Assembly (NCBI GenBank): GCA_030681525.1
Contig: JAUXSD010000182.1
Span: forward strand, 1-58,202
Source of the DNA: Solirubrobacteraceae bacterium
GTDB taxonomy: Bacteria; Actinomycetota; Thermoleophilia; Solirubrobacterales; Solirubrobacteraceae
Reading direction: 5' to 3'
DNA: 58,202 nt
The notes below the pieces were generated by a model. It was not told where the DNA came from, made no database searches, and worked only from the letters and a program-made list of their open reading frames with translations. Below are positions 16,690-27,600 of this stretch, one piece after another; positions within the stretch are counted from its first letter, which is position 1, and every line of letters begins with the position of its first letter. The translations under genes and the position numbers were made by a program.

Positions 16690-17307
16690 CTACCCGCCGG
16701 GGGCCCCATCCTGCGCGGCCCGATCGCCCTCGGGCAGCACGCCGGCCGCAAGCTCGCCGCGCTTCCACTCGGGAATCGGCGTGGCGATCCCGGCGCGCGG
16801 GACGTAGGCGGACCGCTCGACGAGCGCCATGCGGTGGATGTAGCGCGGGCAGTTGGGAAACACGCGCTTCGCCTGCACGCGGATCACGAACTGCGCTTCG
16901 GGCCAGTCGGCGAGCAGCTCGTCGTCGTGGCTGACCGACGCCGTGCCCTCGACGCGCAGGCGCGATGGGCGCTCGGCGACGAAGTCGATGAACAGCAACC
17001 CGACCTGCGGGTTGACCAGCGCGTTGCCCCACGACAGGAACATCCCGTTGCCGTCGTAGTTCGGGAACGCGAGCGTGTGCTCGTCGAGGACGCGGACGAA
17101 GCCCGGGGCGCCGCCCTTGTAGGAGCACTGCGGCTGGCCGCCGAGGTCGGACGTCGCCAGAAAGAACATGTCCATCCGCTCGATGAACGCGCGGTCCTCG
17201 GGGCGGATGTGGTCGTGGGCCGTGCGCTCGTCGATGCGATCGGCGAGCCGGCGGGTGTCGAACCGGTCCTGCAGCTCGCGTGATCCCTCGTGATAGCGCT
17301 CGTCCAT
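16690..17307 (-). CDS. Pyridoxamine 5'-phosphate oxidase-like flavin protein
   Basis: A 205-residue protein of the PNPOx-like split-barrel superfamily. The N-terminal helix (QDRFDTRRLADRIDER) is followed by the barrel, with FFLATSDLGGQPQCSYKGGAPGF and LLFIDFVAERPSRLRVEG as core strands. The C-terminal part has QAKRVFPNCPRYIHRM. Members bind FMN or F420 and often act on unknown small molecules; true PNPOx activity is unlikely. ATG at 17307 chosen; a longer frame runs back into the cupin gene. It sits 13 bp downstream of the cupin gene and is likely co-transcribed with it. Confidence 0.8.
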   Translation of the reverse strand: MDERYHEGSRELQDRFDTRRLADRIDERTAHDHIRPEDRAFIERMDMFFLATSDLGGQPQCSYKGGAPGFVRVLDEHTLAFPNYDGNGMFLSWGNALVNPQVGLLFIDFVAERPSRLRVEGTASVSHDDELLADWPEAQFVIRVQAKRVFPNCPRYIHRMALVERSAYVPRAGIATPIPEWKRGELAAGVLPEGDRAAQDGAPGG

Positions 17308-17320
17308 GCGATCTCGCGGC

Positions 17321-17701
17321 TCAGCCGGGCGATTGCTCGCCGGAGCTCCACTCCGGCGCCTCGTAGACGCCGCCCGGTACGCCGCCGACGATGAGGACGC
17401 GAAGGCCGTCGGATCCGCTGGACAGGACGCGCGGCGTGCCGGCGTCCACGCAGACGAGGTGGTCGCCGTCGAGCGCGATCCGCTCGTCGCCGACGACGAC
17501 CGCACCCGAGCCGCGCAGGGCGACGTAGAGCTCCTGCTGGCCGGACTCGGCCTCGTCGTGCGACTTGGTCTCGTAGTCCGGCGGCAGGTCCATGATGTTC
17601 GCGCCGAACGCCTCGATGGCGAGTCCGGGACGCACGAGCCTGGCGAAGCCGTCCCAGAGCGTGGGCAGCTCGTCGATCGAGCTGGCGCGATATCCGGTCA
17701 T
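17321..17701 (-). CDS. Cupin-domain protein
   Basis: A 126-residue single-domain cupin. The two conserved motifs are recognisable as SHDEAESGQQELYVALRGSG and VCVDAGTPRVLSSG. Only part of the usual His/Glu metal set is seen, so metal binding is uncertain. The start at 17701 has GAGAAGGGG six to ten bases upstream. It is first in a two-gene unit with the PNPOx-like gene; a link to small-molecule oxidation or sensing is plausible but not shown. Confidence 0.75.
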   Translation of the reverse strand: MTGYRASSIDELPTLWDGFARLVRPGLAIEAFGANIMDLPPDYETKSHDEAESGQQELYVALRGSGAVVVGDERIALDGDHLVCVDAGTPRVLSSGSDGLRVLIVGGVPGGVYEAPEWSSGEQSPG

Positions 17702-17947
17702 CGCTGACCCCTTCTCAAGCGTGCCTGGCTTGAGCGTCGGAATCTGAGCGCACACGGCATGCCGGCTCCTCTCGTGGTGGTCTCGCGGTTGACGGTATCG
17801 TGAGGCTGTGACGGGGGCAAACGGACGTATGCCGAGCCTGCCGGCCGTCACCGCCCGGACGATGCTGGAGCAGCTCGCCGCGGAGGACAGGCCACACCTG
17901 GGGCCCGTCTCACTGCGCGGCCGGTAGGCCATCAGGCGACGGCGACG

Positions 17948-20900
17948 TTATGGAACGATGGAGATCGCGTCGCAGCCGAAGAACTTGTGGGTGTCTCCGC
18001 CGCCGTCGATCCAGTCGCCCTTGACGCATGCCTCGGTGTCGAGCGGGCCGATGCCGGTCTGTTGGGTGCGAAAGTGCAGCAGCATGTCGCTGTCGCCGTC
18101 GCGGGTGGTTTCGTCGAGCTCGTAGGAGTCTTGTGGATGGCCTTTGCCGTGGCTTTCGGGCGCCCCGCCGGACTCGTCGAACACGATGTCGGCGGGACCG
18201 AAGCGCACGCTCGTCGGATCGATCGTGGTGGCGTCGAAGGCCAGCGGGTTGCCGTATTCACCGGCGTCGGTCGTCAGGACGGCAACCGGGATGTTGCCGT
18301 TGGCGCCGAGGTTGATCGGGTTTCCGCCGCCGGGCTTGATGTTGATCGTGACCGGGACGACGCAGATGACGTCGAGGTTGACCGTAGCCTCGTTGTTGGA
18401 GAGGTCGGGGTCGGTGTCGGCGGGGTGCGCCGGTGCGATTGTGTTGACGAACTCGAACGAGTGGTTGCTGGCCTCTTGGCATTCGATCGTGAAGTGCTCC
18501 TGGACCTCGCGCTGCTCGTCGAGGTCGAGCGCCGGCTCTTCGAGCACGAGTTGTTCGGGCGAGACCGTCGTGCCGGGCGACGCGGTGGCCTGCGTCGTGA
18601 GGCGCGCGTCCATCGGTGCGGATGGCCCGTTGTTGGTGATCACCTTGCGCAGCGTGATCTGCGTCGGCTCGCCGACGAGGATCTCGGCCGGCGGGTCGAC
18701 GGCCTCGAAGCTCACGATCTCGAGGTCGGCGACCGCGACGACGTCGGTGTCCTCCGTGACGGTGTTGCCGGACGGGTCGGGATCGATCGTGACGCCCGCG
18801 ACGGTCGCGCTGTTGGTGATCGTGGTCGGCGCGCCGGCCTCGTGAACGAGGTCTGCTGCGACGTCGACGACGATCTCGATGGTCTGCGTCTCGTCGTCAG
18901 ACAATGTGCCGAGCTCGCACGTCACTACGCGCGCGGGGGCTTCGTCGCAGCCGGCGTCATCGGAGACGTAGGTGGTGCCTTCGGGCAGCGCGTCGGTCAC
19001 GCGGACGTTGGGGACGTCGTCGGGGCCGTCGTTGGAGACGGTCAGCGTGTAGGTCAGCTGCTGACCGGCGACGACGGGATCGGGCGCGTCGCTCTTGTCG
19101 ATCGACAGGTTCCCGTCGGGCAGGCTGACCTTCCACACTCCGCGTCCGACGGTGCCGACGTAGAACACCGATGGGTCGAAGGAATCGAAGTAGCGATGCC
19201 AGATGCGTGGCAGTGTGCCGGTCACCTTCGCCCAGCCTTGGCCGCTGTCGGTGCTCATGAACAGCCCGGAGTCGGCTGCGCCGGCGATCACCACATCGGG
19301 GTTCGTCGGGTGGAAGGCGACCATCGTCGGCTGCCGGTAGCCCGTCGTCGGTGGCGTGAACCAGCGCACCTCCGGGCCGAAGCTGTTGGCGTACTTGAAG
19401 GCGCCGTCGCCGGTCATCAGCGCGTCGAGTTTCGTGTCCGGGTTCCAGCTCGCGCCGCCGTCCGTCGAGAACACCATCCGCGGCCCCGACGGGGCGTAGT
19501 CCGACGCGTAAAGGCGGTTGGGGTCGTTCGGGTGGGCACCGAATATGCCCACGGTCGTCAGGCCGGCGTCCGCGGACGTCCAGGTTCCGTTCGCGGCGGT
19601 GCCTGTGTACTTGAACAGATGGCCGCCGCCACCGCTGCAGAGCCCGTCCGGGTTGGCGTTGAGGTTGTCGTCGGTCAGCACGTAGAAGGTTGGAGTGCCG
19701 CCTGACACCGCGACCTGCACGGAGCAGGCGTTGGCCGGCGTCGTCGCCGCCCCCAACTGCGTGTAGCTGCCGCCGACGTCCTGCGTGATCCAGATCCCTC
19801 CCGTGCCGTTGGCGCCGGAGACCTCGAAGGCGGCGTTGCCCTTGGTCTGGGTGACGAAGACATAGCTGTCGTCAGCGAAGGGCTGGATGCTGTCTGTCTG
19901 CTGGAACCATTGCAGCCAGCCGCCGGTGTTCGGTGCGCCCGCGTTGGGCGGCGTCATCGCGGAGATGTTCGTCGGGTCGTCTGCGGGCGCCTGCCTCAGG
20001 GTCGTCGTGGGGCAGCATTTCGTGGAGAGCACGCGTTCGGAGTCGGCAGCGAGTTCCCAGATGTCGCAGCAGTCCGGGTTGCCCCAGCTTGCGCCGCCGT
20101 CGGTGCTGTACCAGTAGCCGGAGTCCATCAATCCGAAGTACAGGCCTGTCTGGTTGCCGGCCAGCGCGTTGCCGGTGAGGTCGTACAGCCAGGTGTCATG
20201 CAAGCCGACCATCGCTCGCTCCCACGTCGGCGTGCAGTCGTCCGAGCGGTAGACGCCACCGTCGTTGGAGTACAGATACGGACATCGAGGAGTACCGTCG
20301 GTCGGGTCGAACTCGAGGTCGGCCGCGTCGTCGTGCGCGGCGCCCGTGATGTCTGTCCCCAGCGCGCCGACCGTGGGCGCTCCGTCGCTGAGGTTCGTCG
20401 CGGCCGGGCACCGTGTCGGGAGCGTCGAGTCGTCGCAGCCGGTCACGACGCGGAGCTTCGGGCCGGCCCCGTAGTACAGGTCGAAGGTGTTGTCGCCGGT
20501 GCGGTTGGTCTCCACGAAAACGCGCCGGTTGCCAGGGCCGTCCTCGAGCATCGTCCAGTTGGCGCCGGCGTCCCTGCTCTCCCACAGCGCGACGTTGTTC
20601 TGGGTGACGTACAGCACGTTGCTTTCCAGCGGCGAGGCGGCGATCGAGCAGACGTCGCCGGCGTTTGGCAGCGTCGACGGCGTCCAGTCGTCGCCATTGT
20701 TGACCGAACGGAAGTGTCCGTCGGAGCCGCAGATGTCGACGATGCCGCCGGGCTGCGCGACGACGTCCCAGATTCGCAGCTGGTTCGTCGACGGATCGGG
20801 GTCGACGTGCGACCAGTTCACGCCGGAGTCGTGGCTGACCGCCACGCCGCAGGCGGTGCCCACGATGACGTGCTGCGGTGCGTCGGGAACGATCCCGATG

Positions 20901-21415
20901 CCGAAGGCGGACGGTTCGTCCCAGGACGCGCAGCCCGGGCTGGTATCCGGCACGTTCGCATGCGTCCAGGTGGCGCCGGCGTCGGTGCTGACGTTGATGC
21001 CTGAGCGCGGATCTGTGCGGCCGTCGTACAGCGATGTGGCGTAGACGGTGCTCGTGGCGCTGGGGTCGGTGTCGACGTCGAACGTGACCTGCGGAGAGTG
21101 ATCGCCGAGGTGCGACCAGGTCTGGGCGCCGTCGGTCGTCTTGAAGATGCCGCCCCATTCCGACGCGGCATAGGCGACCTGGTTTTGGCCGGCAGGGACC
21201 TCCAGGGCGTTGACGCGTCCGCCCTGGGAGTTGTTTCGGCCTTGCGGCACGATCGACGCATCGGGGTTGATGTCGGCCAGCTGGAAGGGTGCGGCCGCGG
21301 CACCGCCCGCTCCGCCCAGCGACGCCAGCAAGACGAGCAGTGTCGTGCGCGCCGCCACGCGACGGACACGGCGATGACCCCCCGGACAATGAGCCCCTGC
21401 CTGTTCCTGACGCAT
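17948..21415 (-). CDS. Large secreted BNR-repeat/DUF11 protein
   Basis: An exported protein of 1155 residues. An Arg-rich start and a hydrophobic stretch (TTLLVLLASLGGAGGAAAA, about residues 24-42) make a signal peptide. Residues about 45-715 hold sortilin/BNR-like propeller repeats with many SxDGGxxW or SxDxGxxW elements (TTDGAQTWSHLG, STDGGASW, SRDAGANWTML). A DUF11-type domain follows (VVAGQQLTYTLTVSNDGPDD, about 770-865), then a second Ig-like stretch. The C-terminal domain has IKPGGGNPINLGANGNIPVAVL and DPTSVRFGP, a known module of archaeal and bacterial surface proteins. Likely a cell-surface or released protein that binds glycans or other polymers. It has no visible anchor. A 24-bp palindrome lies 69 bp upstream of the ATG. 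Confidence 0.85.
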   Translation of the reverse strand: MRQEQAGAHCPGGHRRVRRVAARTTLLVLLASLGGAGGAAAAPFQLADINPDASIVPQGRNNSQGGRVNALEVPAGQNQVAYAASEWGGIFKTTDGAQTWSHLGDHSPQVTFDVDTDPSATSTVYATSLYDGRTDPRSGINVSTDAGATWTHANVPDTSPGCASWDEPSAFGIGIVPDAPQHVIVGTACGVAVSHDSGVNWSHVDPDPSTNQLRIWDVVAQPGGIVDICGSDGHFRSVNNGDDWTPSTLPNAGDVCSIAASPLESNVLYVTQNNVALWESRDAGANWTMLEDGPGNRRVFVETNRTGDNTFDLYYGAGPKLRVVTGCDDSTLPTRCPAATNLSDGAPTVGALGTDITGAAHDDAADLEFDPTDGTPRCPYLYSNDGGVYRSDDCTPTWERAMVGLHDTWLYDLTGNALAGNQTGLYFGLMDSGYWYSTDGGASWGNPDCCDIWELAADSERVLSTKCCPTTTLRQAPADDPTNISAMTPPNAGAPNTGGWLQWFQQTDSIQPFADDSYVFVTQTKGNAAFEVSGANGTGGIWITQDVGGSYTQLGAATTPANACSVQVAVSGGTPTFYVLTDDNLNANPDGLCSGGGGHLFKYTGTAANGTWTSADAGLTTVGIFGAHPNDPNRLYASDYAPSGPRMVFSTDGGASWNPDTKLDALMTGDGAFKYANSFGPEVRWFTPPTTGYRQPTMVAFHPTNPDVVIAGAADSGLFMSTDSGQGWAKVTGTLPRIWHRYFDSFDPSVFYVGTVGRGVWKVSLPDGNLSIDKSDAPDPVVAGQQLTYTLTVSNDGPDDVPNVRVTDALPEGTTYVSDDAGCDEAPARVVTCELGTLSDDETQTIEIVVDVAADLVHEAGAPTTITNSATVAGVTIDPDPSGNTVTEDTDVVAVADLEIVSFEAVDPPAEILVGEPTQITLRKVITNNGPSAPMDARLTTQATASPGTTVSPEQLVLEEPALDLDEQREVQEHFTIECQEASNHSFEFVNTIAPAHPADTDPDLSNNEATVNLDVICVVPVTINIKPGGGNPINLGANGNIPVAVLTTDAGEYGNPLAFDATTIDPTSVRFGPADIVFDESGGAPESHGKGHPQDSYELDETTRDGDSDMLLHFRTQQTGIGPLDTEACVKGDWIDGGGDTHKFFGCDAISIVP

Positions 21416-21483
21416 ACTTTCCGGACCCCCGTTTCGCGCGCCGGAGCCTGCCGGATCGACCCTTTCACACCGGCCACCCCAGC

Positions 21484-21507
21484 CTTATGTGCGATTGCGC
21501 ACATAAG
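21484..21507. promoter_or_regulatory. Perfect palindrome, likely operator upstream of the BNR protein gene
   Basis: Two 10-bp arms (CTTATGTGCG and CGCACATAAG) are separated by ATTG. The core TGTGC-N6-GCACA has the layout of Crp/Fnr-family sites (TGTGA-N6-TCACA). A Crp/Fnr regulator is encoded at 32211-32954. The site is 69 bp upstream of the ATG at 21415. That it is the target of that particular regulator is a guess. Confidence 0.5.
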
Positions 21508-21651
21508 GGCGCCGGCCTCGGGCCTGCACCGCGCCCCGCCGTCCCACACCCCGACGAGTTGCCGTCGCTGGAGCCCGTCGTTCGCCGGCCGCCGAGCGCG
21601 GGCGCGTCGACACGTACCGGCTGCGCCGGCGAGGACACCGCCTCGTAGCGG

Positions 21652-24600
21652 CTACGGCTTGCGCCAGCTCAGCGGCAGGTCGTTGGCGAGGCCGTAGGCG
21701 AAGCTCGTGTCGGCCGCTCCGGGACCGTTGGCGTTGCGCAGCGACCACGTGGCACCGGTCTTGACGCCGACCGTGTCGTCGCCGTCGGCGTCCCAGTCGC
21801 CGGTCACCGGATAGCTGCTGCTCGCCGTCCCGAAGGCGACCGGCCCGATGTCCGGCGAGCCGGTGCTCGGGGTGTGGCGCAGGTTCCACGTCGCGGAGTT
21901 GTAGGTGTACGTCCCGACCCCGTCGGTCCCGTCGCCGTCCCAGTCGCCGGCCACGGGGACGGTGGCCGGCCAGGTACCCGCCCCGAACGTGAACGACGGC
22001 AGGACCGTGCCGGTGCTGAGGCGCACCTGCCAGGTGCCGTTGCGGAACACGGCGACGTCATCGGTCCCGTCGCCGTTGAAGTCGCCCGCGACCGGGAAGC
22101 CGCGCGGATCGCCGAACGTGAACGTGATGTCGGCCGCGGTGCCCGTGGTGTTCGTGTTGCGCAGCTTGAAGACGCCGCCCTCGAACGTGCCCGCCGTCTG
22201 CAGGCCGTCGCCGTCCCAGTCGCCCATGATCGGCGACAGCGGCTTGCTGCCGTAGGTGAAGGTCGCGTCGGGTCCGCCGGCGGTGAGCGTCTCGCGCAGC
22301 AGCCACGTCGTGCTCGTGCGCACGAGCGCCGGCAGCGACGGGGTGACGGTGTCGCTGGCGACGATGACCGTCAGGCGCGACGTCGACCCGTCGGGCGCGC
22401 GCGCGGTGATGACGTGCACGCCGTCGGTCTCCAGGACGATCGGGCCGTCGTACGGGGCGTACGCCGAGCCGTCGACGCTGATCGTCGCGGTGCTGCGCGC
22501 TTCGCCGCTGATGCGCACGGTGACCGGCGGCTGCGACGTGCCGCCCGTTCCCGGCGGCGGGTCGGCGACGAGCGGCGGTGCGTTCGCGCCGGGCGCCGAG
22601 GCTGCCGAGAGGCCGATGCCCCGGCCCTTGTCGGTCGCGAGCCCGACGTTGCCGGCCGCGTCGACGAGCTGGACGAACGCCACGCCCGCCGCCTGCGCGT
22701 CGCCGGGCAGCGGGCCCGTGCCGCGCGCGTGCCCGCCGGACATCGTCAGCGTGAGGCTGCGCCAGACGCCCGCGGCGTCCTCGTACAGCGCGACGCCGCC
22801 CGTCACGTCGGTGTCGGGCGTCGTGACGTCGAACGTCACCTTGCCGTTCGCCTTCGCCGTCACGATGTTCTCGATCCGCGGCGGGTCGAAGTCCGTCGAG
22901 CGCGACCGCAGCACGTCGCCCGCGATCCGCGAGAAGAGCCGCTGGGTGCCCAGCCCCGCCGGATCGGACGGGTCGGAGATGAATTGGCCCGCCGCGAGGT
23001 TCAGCCGCACGTGACGGCCGTCGGCGGCGGCATGGTCCTGCACGCGTTGCAGCGTCGCCGGGAAGGCGACGTCGTCGGGACCGATCTCCGGCTCGTGCGC
23101 GGCGAGGTCGACCGTCGGCCGCGAGAAGACCGGGTCGACGTTCGCCACGTCGCTCGACGCGAGCGCGGTGATGAGCGCCCCGTGGACGACCGCGCCGTCG
23201 GTCGGGGTCACGTCGAGGTCGGTGCGCGGCTGCAGCGGGCGCAAGTGGGTGGCGATCGGGTCGCGGCCGTCGGCGGTCCAGTAGCGGCCGCGATCGGTCG
23301 TGACCTGGCTGAACTGCGGCTGGACGTCGAAGCCGGTCTTCGCCACGCCCGCCGATCCGCTCGGGTCCGGTGGCGGAAGCGCCGGCGCGCCGAGGCCGCC
23401 GGTCGATCCCACGCGGTACATCGGCAGCCCGTAGAACGTCAGTTCCTGCAGCGCCTTGCCGTCGTAGACGCCGGGAGCGCCGAGCGTCGCGAAGTACTGC
23501 TGCTTGGCGTACATGAGCGCCTGGCCGGCGGTCGAGTCCCGCGTCGCGAGCTGGCTGGCGAAGCCGGCGAGCAGGCGCTCGGAGTACGCCACGCTGCCGG
23601 TGTCGCCGTACCCGAAGCCCGTGTTGCCGACGAACGCGCTGCCCGCCTTCGTGAGCTGCGCCGCCCAGTCGCCGAGGCCGGGATCGCCGGCGAGGCCGTA
23701 CGCGTCGATCGACGACAGGCCGGCGTGGCAGCCGATCGTGAAGAGCAGGCTGCCGGGCGCCGGCGATGCGTCGGCGGCCTGCAGCAGCGGGCCGTCGGCG
23801 GCGGCCGGCAGTCCCCTGTAGTGGTCGTAGTGGCCGTTGATCGACGAGATCCCGCCGCCGGCGCGGTTGATGTAGGCGAGCGCGTCGGCCGCCGTCCATG
23901 TCTCGTCGATCCGCGCCGAGACGTTCGCGGCGCCGACGATCGTCTGCACGTTGTCGCGGATCGCCGCGGCGCCGTCGGAGATGAAGTCATAGCCCGTGAC
24001 TCGTGCGCTGGCGACCGGCAGCACGCCGCCGGCGGCAACGTACTGGTCGATCTGCGCGGCGATGTCCGCCGGCTTCTCGACGAGGCGCCCGAGCCCGACG
24101 TCGGGCAGCGCGAGGGTGCCCGTGAGCCAGGCCTGCGGGTCGAAGTCGCCGTACGGATCGTCGCTGAGGACCAGGCCGCGCCGCAGCGATCGCGAGATCG
24201 GGGTGTCGGCGCCGCCGGCGGTCATCGCGTCGGCCTGCTCGCGCTCGTTCGCGATCCCGACGAGGTCGGGAACGCGGCCCTGCGGCAGCAGGTCGTCGCC
24301 GCCGACGAGCACGATGTGGCGCAACTGCGCAAGCTGCGGGCGCAGCCGGTCGACGACCATGCCGATCGCGCTCACGACATCGTTCGCGGCGCCCGGCGAG
24401 CACGGCTCGGCATCCCATGCCGCGAGCGCCGCGCGCACGGCCGCACCATGGGTCGGGTCGGCTTCGACCGGGATGACGGCGCCGCCGACGCCGGGCGCGC
24501 CGGCGAGCGTCGCGAGCTTGCCGGCGAGCGTCGCGCCCGAGCCGGGGTACGCGGCCTCGGTGCGCTGGCGGTCCCAGAGGATGAGCGTCTGCGTCGTCGT

Positions 24601-27600
24601 CGGGACGCTCGACGGGAAGGTTCCGAGCGTGCCCGACCCGAGGCCCGTGCGCGCGGGGATGCACTGTGGCTCGGTCCCCGGCGGCGTCACCGTGATGCGG
24701 AGCCCGTAGGCCTCGTTGGAGACGGCGCCGCCGGCCGACGCGACGGTCGCGAGGAAGTCGCTGCCGGCGTCGCCGCTCTGGACGAGGAACGAGACGCTCT
24801 CGTTCGTGGTGCCGCTGCGGTTGGAGATCCCGCGCAGCGGTAGCGCGGCGAGCGACGCGGCGCCCATCGGCATCCCGGTGACCGCGTCGGGCGACGGCGT
24901 GTCGTCGTCGCCGTTGAGGTCGACGGACTGGTCGGGCAGCGGCGGGTCGGCGAGCACCGCCTCGGTCTGCGCGCGCCGGCGGCTCGGCGGGACAGGGATC
25001 CCGGCCTTCGGTCCCTGCACGAAGAGATCGTTGTCGGCCGGCAGGTTCGACAGCGAGACCGTGACGACCGAGCCCGCCGCCGGCGCGTGGATGCGGTACG
25101 CGTCGACGTCGCCCGCGCTGGGGATGTAGCCCGTGTAGAGCCGGTCCGGCGCCAGGACCCGCGTCGTGCTCGAGTCGCCGGGCGGATCGCTGCCGTCGAA
25201 GATGTCGTAGGACGCGCTGCGTCCCGTCGCGACGAGCCCGCTGCCGGTCGTGATCGTCGGGGTGATCGTGCCGGTGCCGAGGCCGGTCGGCGGCTCGGCG
25301 TCGAACGACACGCTGGCGAAGGTCGGAGCGCCCGGGGAGACCCCGTCGCACCCGTCCGACAGCGCCTTCGGGTCGGGCCCGTCGTGCATCCGCGTGAACG
25401 TCCACGTGTCGCCGTCGACCACGGGATCGTCGAGGTCGTACTGCTGGCTGTGGATCAGGAACTTGCCGGATCCGGGCACGTAGCCGAGCTTCGGGGCCTT
25501 GATGGCGATCGTGAGCCCTTCGCCTCCACCGGCCGGCGGGGCGACCTCGCCGCACACCACGACGAACGACGTGCCGAGCGCGAGGCGGTTGTCGTTCGTC
25601 GTGGAGCGCTGGACGAGCGCGTCGAGGGCGGACGCTTCCTCGGGCGACAGCTCGGAGGTCGGGGCGATGCCGGGCAGCAGCTCCTGCAGGGTGTAGAGCT
25701 GCGCCGGCCCCGCCGGTGCGCGTGCCGACGCGAGCAGGTCGCCGAGCGTGACGTCGGAGAACGCCCCCGGATCGGCCGCCTGCTTGGCGGCGAGCGTGGT
25801 CGCGCAGTTCGCCGTGCAGCCGATCGCGTCGTTCACGTCCTGCTGGCGGAGCTTGCCCAGCGGCGTCGCCGCGAGCTCGATGGTGTTCAGCGTGATCTCG
25901 CCGAGCGGGGCGCGCAGGTCGCCGCTGCCCATGACCTCGTCGGTGAGCGCGACCGGCACGCCGTGCCAGTAGCCGCGCAGGTTCGCCCCGAGCAACTCGA
26001 GATCGAACGTGTGGGTCACGGCCGGGTCGACGCCCCCCGCGCCGCAGCGCGGTGCAGGACCGAGGCCGACCAGGTACTGACACCACGAGACGCCGGCCGA
26101 CGGCGGCGGCAGCGCGTCGAGCGGGCGACCGAGCAGCAGCAGCGACGCGACGCTCACGCGCCGCAGCACCCCGCGCGTGGGATCGAGGTCGCCGAGCGTG
26201 ACGTCCGGGATCGGGTCGAGGTCGAGGACGTCGCCGAGCGTGATCGTCTGCAGCGGCGAGTTGCGCAGCGGCGTCGACTGCAGCACCGCGGTCCAGCCGC
26301 CCGAGTTGCGCAGCGGCAGCTCGGTCAGCGGTGAGTTGCGCAGCGGCGAGTTGCGTAGCGGCGAGTTGCGCAGTGGCGAGTTGCGCAGTGGCGAGTTGCG
26401 CAGTGGCGAGTTGCGCAGCGGGGTGGCGGCGATGGTGCCGCCGACCTCGCTCTGCGCGTCGCTGTCGGGGTCCGGGCGCGCCGCCTCGTCGAGCGCCACC
26501 GATCGCCCGCCGACGTTGATCCTCGACGGCACCGCCTGCGCGAGCACACGGCGCAGCGGGCTCTCGTCGGTCAACCGGAACGCGTTGAGCCCCAGGCCGG
26601 GGCAGTCACCGGCGAGGATGATCGCGTCGCCGCCGGTCTGTGACAGCAGGCTCATCGCCTCCAGGTTGCGGGCGCACTCGGACGAGCCGTTGAAGACGCT
26701 TTCGTAGACGAGCTCCCCGGTCGGGTCGAAATGCTCGAGCAGCGAGACCGGGACGCCGCCGGCGAGCGCGTACGCCGAGCCGTCGGGGTAGAGCTCGACC
26801 TCGTCGAAGTCCGGCGCGTCGACGAGCACGTGGCCGCCGGTGCCGAAGCTCTGTCGCGGGGTGCCCGCCGGGCTCAGGCGCACGAGGAACGCCGGGCCGG
26901 CCGCGCTCTGCCCGCCGGCGATCGTGATGTCGCCGGTCGCGCCGACGGCGACGTCGGTTCCCGTCTGCGGCGCGGGCGGAAGGCCGAACATCGGGCCGTC
27001 GGGGTCGCCGACGGCGTCGACCGTCGCCAGCCCCGCCGTGCCGAAGCTCGGGTGCGGGACGCCGAAGTCGCTGAGCACGAGGACGTGCAAGCGCGCCGGG
27101 ACGCTGTCGGCGCCCGTGAAGTCGCCCGTGCCGGTGAGGACCACGCCGCTGGCCCCGCGCAGCTCCATCGCCCGCAGCGCGCCGCCACCGGAGGTGAACG
27201 GACCACCCACGATGCCGTCCCCGCCGCCGTAGGCCGAGTCGAGCATCGCCTGGCCCGGCGTGGCCGGGTGAAACGTTCCGAGCCTGATCCGCGCGACCGT
27301 CCACGCGCGGCTCGTCACCGCGCCGCTGACCTGCACGACCTGCGCCGCGACGAGCAGGTGCTGCCCGTCGGGCGTGAAGCGGACCGCGACCGGCACCGGC
27401 GGGGCGTTGCCGCCGAGCGGCACGTCGATGGTCTGGTCGGCGAACGGCCCCTCCGGCTGGCCCGGCCGCGTGGCGTCGACGATGCGCACCCGCAGCACGC
27501 CGGCGGCCTGCTCCGCCCAGGCCGCGGCGGCGAGCTCGCGGCGGCCGCTGGCCCAGGCCGGCGAGTTGACGAACCACGTGTCGAGCACGGGCACGCTGGG

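Noticed and set aside
26309-26430. CRISPR-like repeat array
   Set aside because: The repeats are 15 bp, directly adjacent, without spacers, and encode PLRNS in frame within a large gene.
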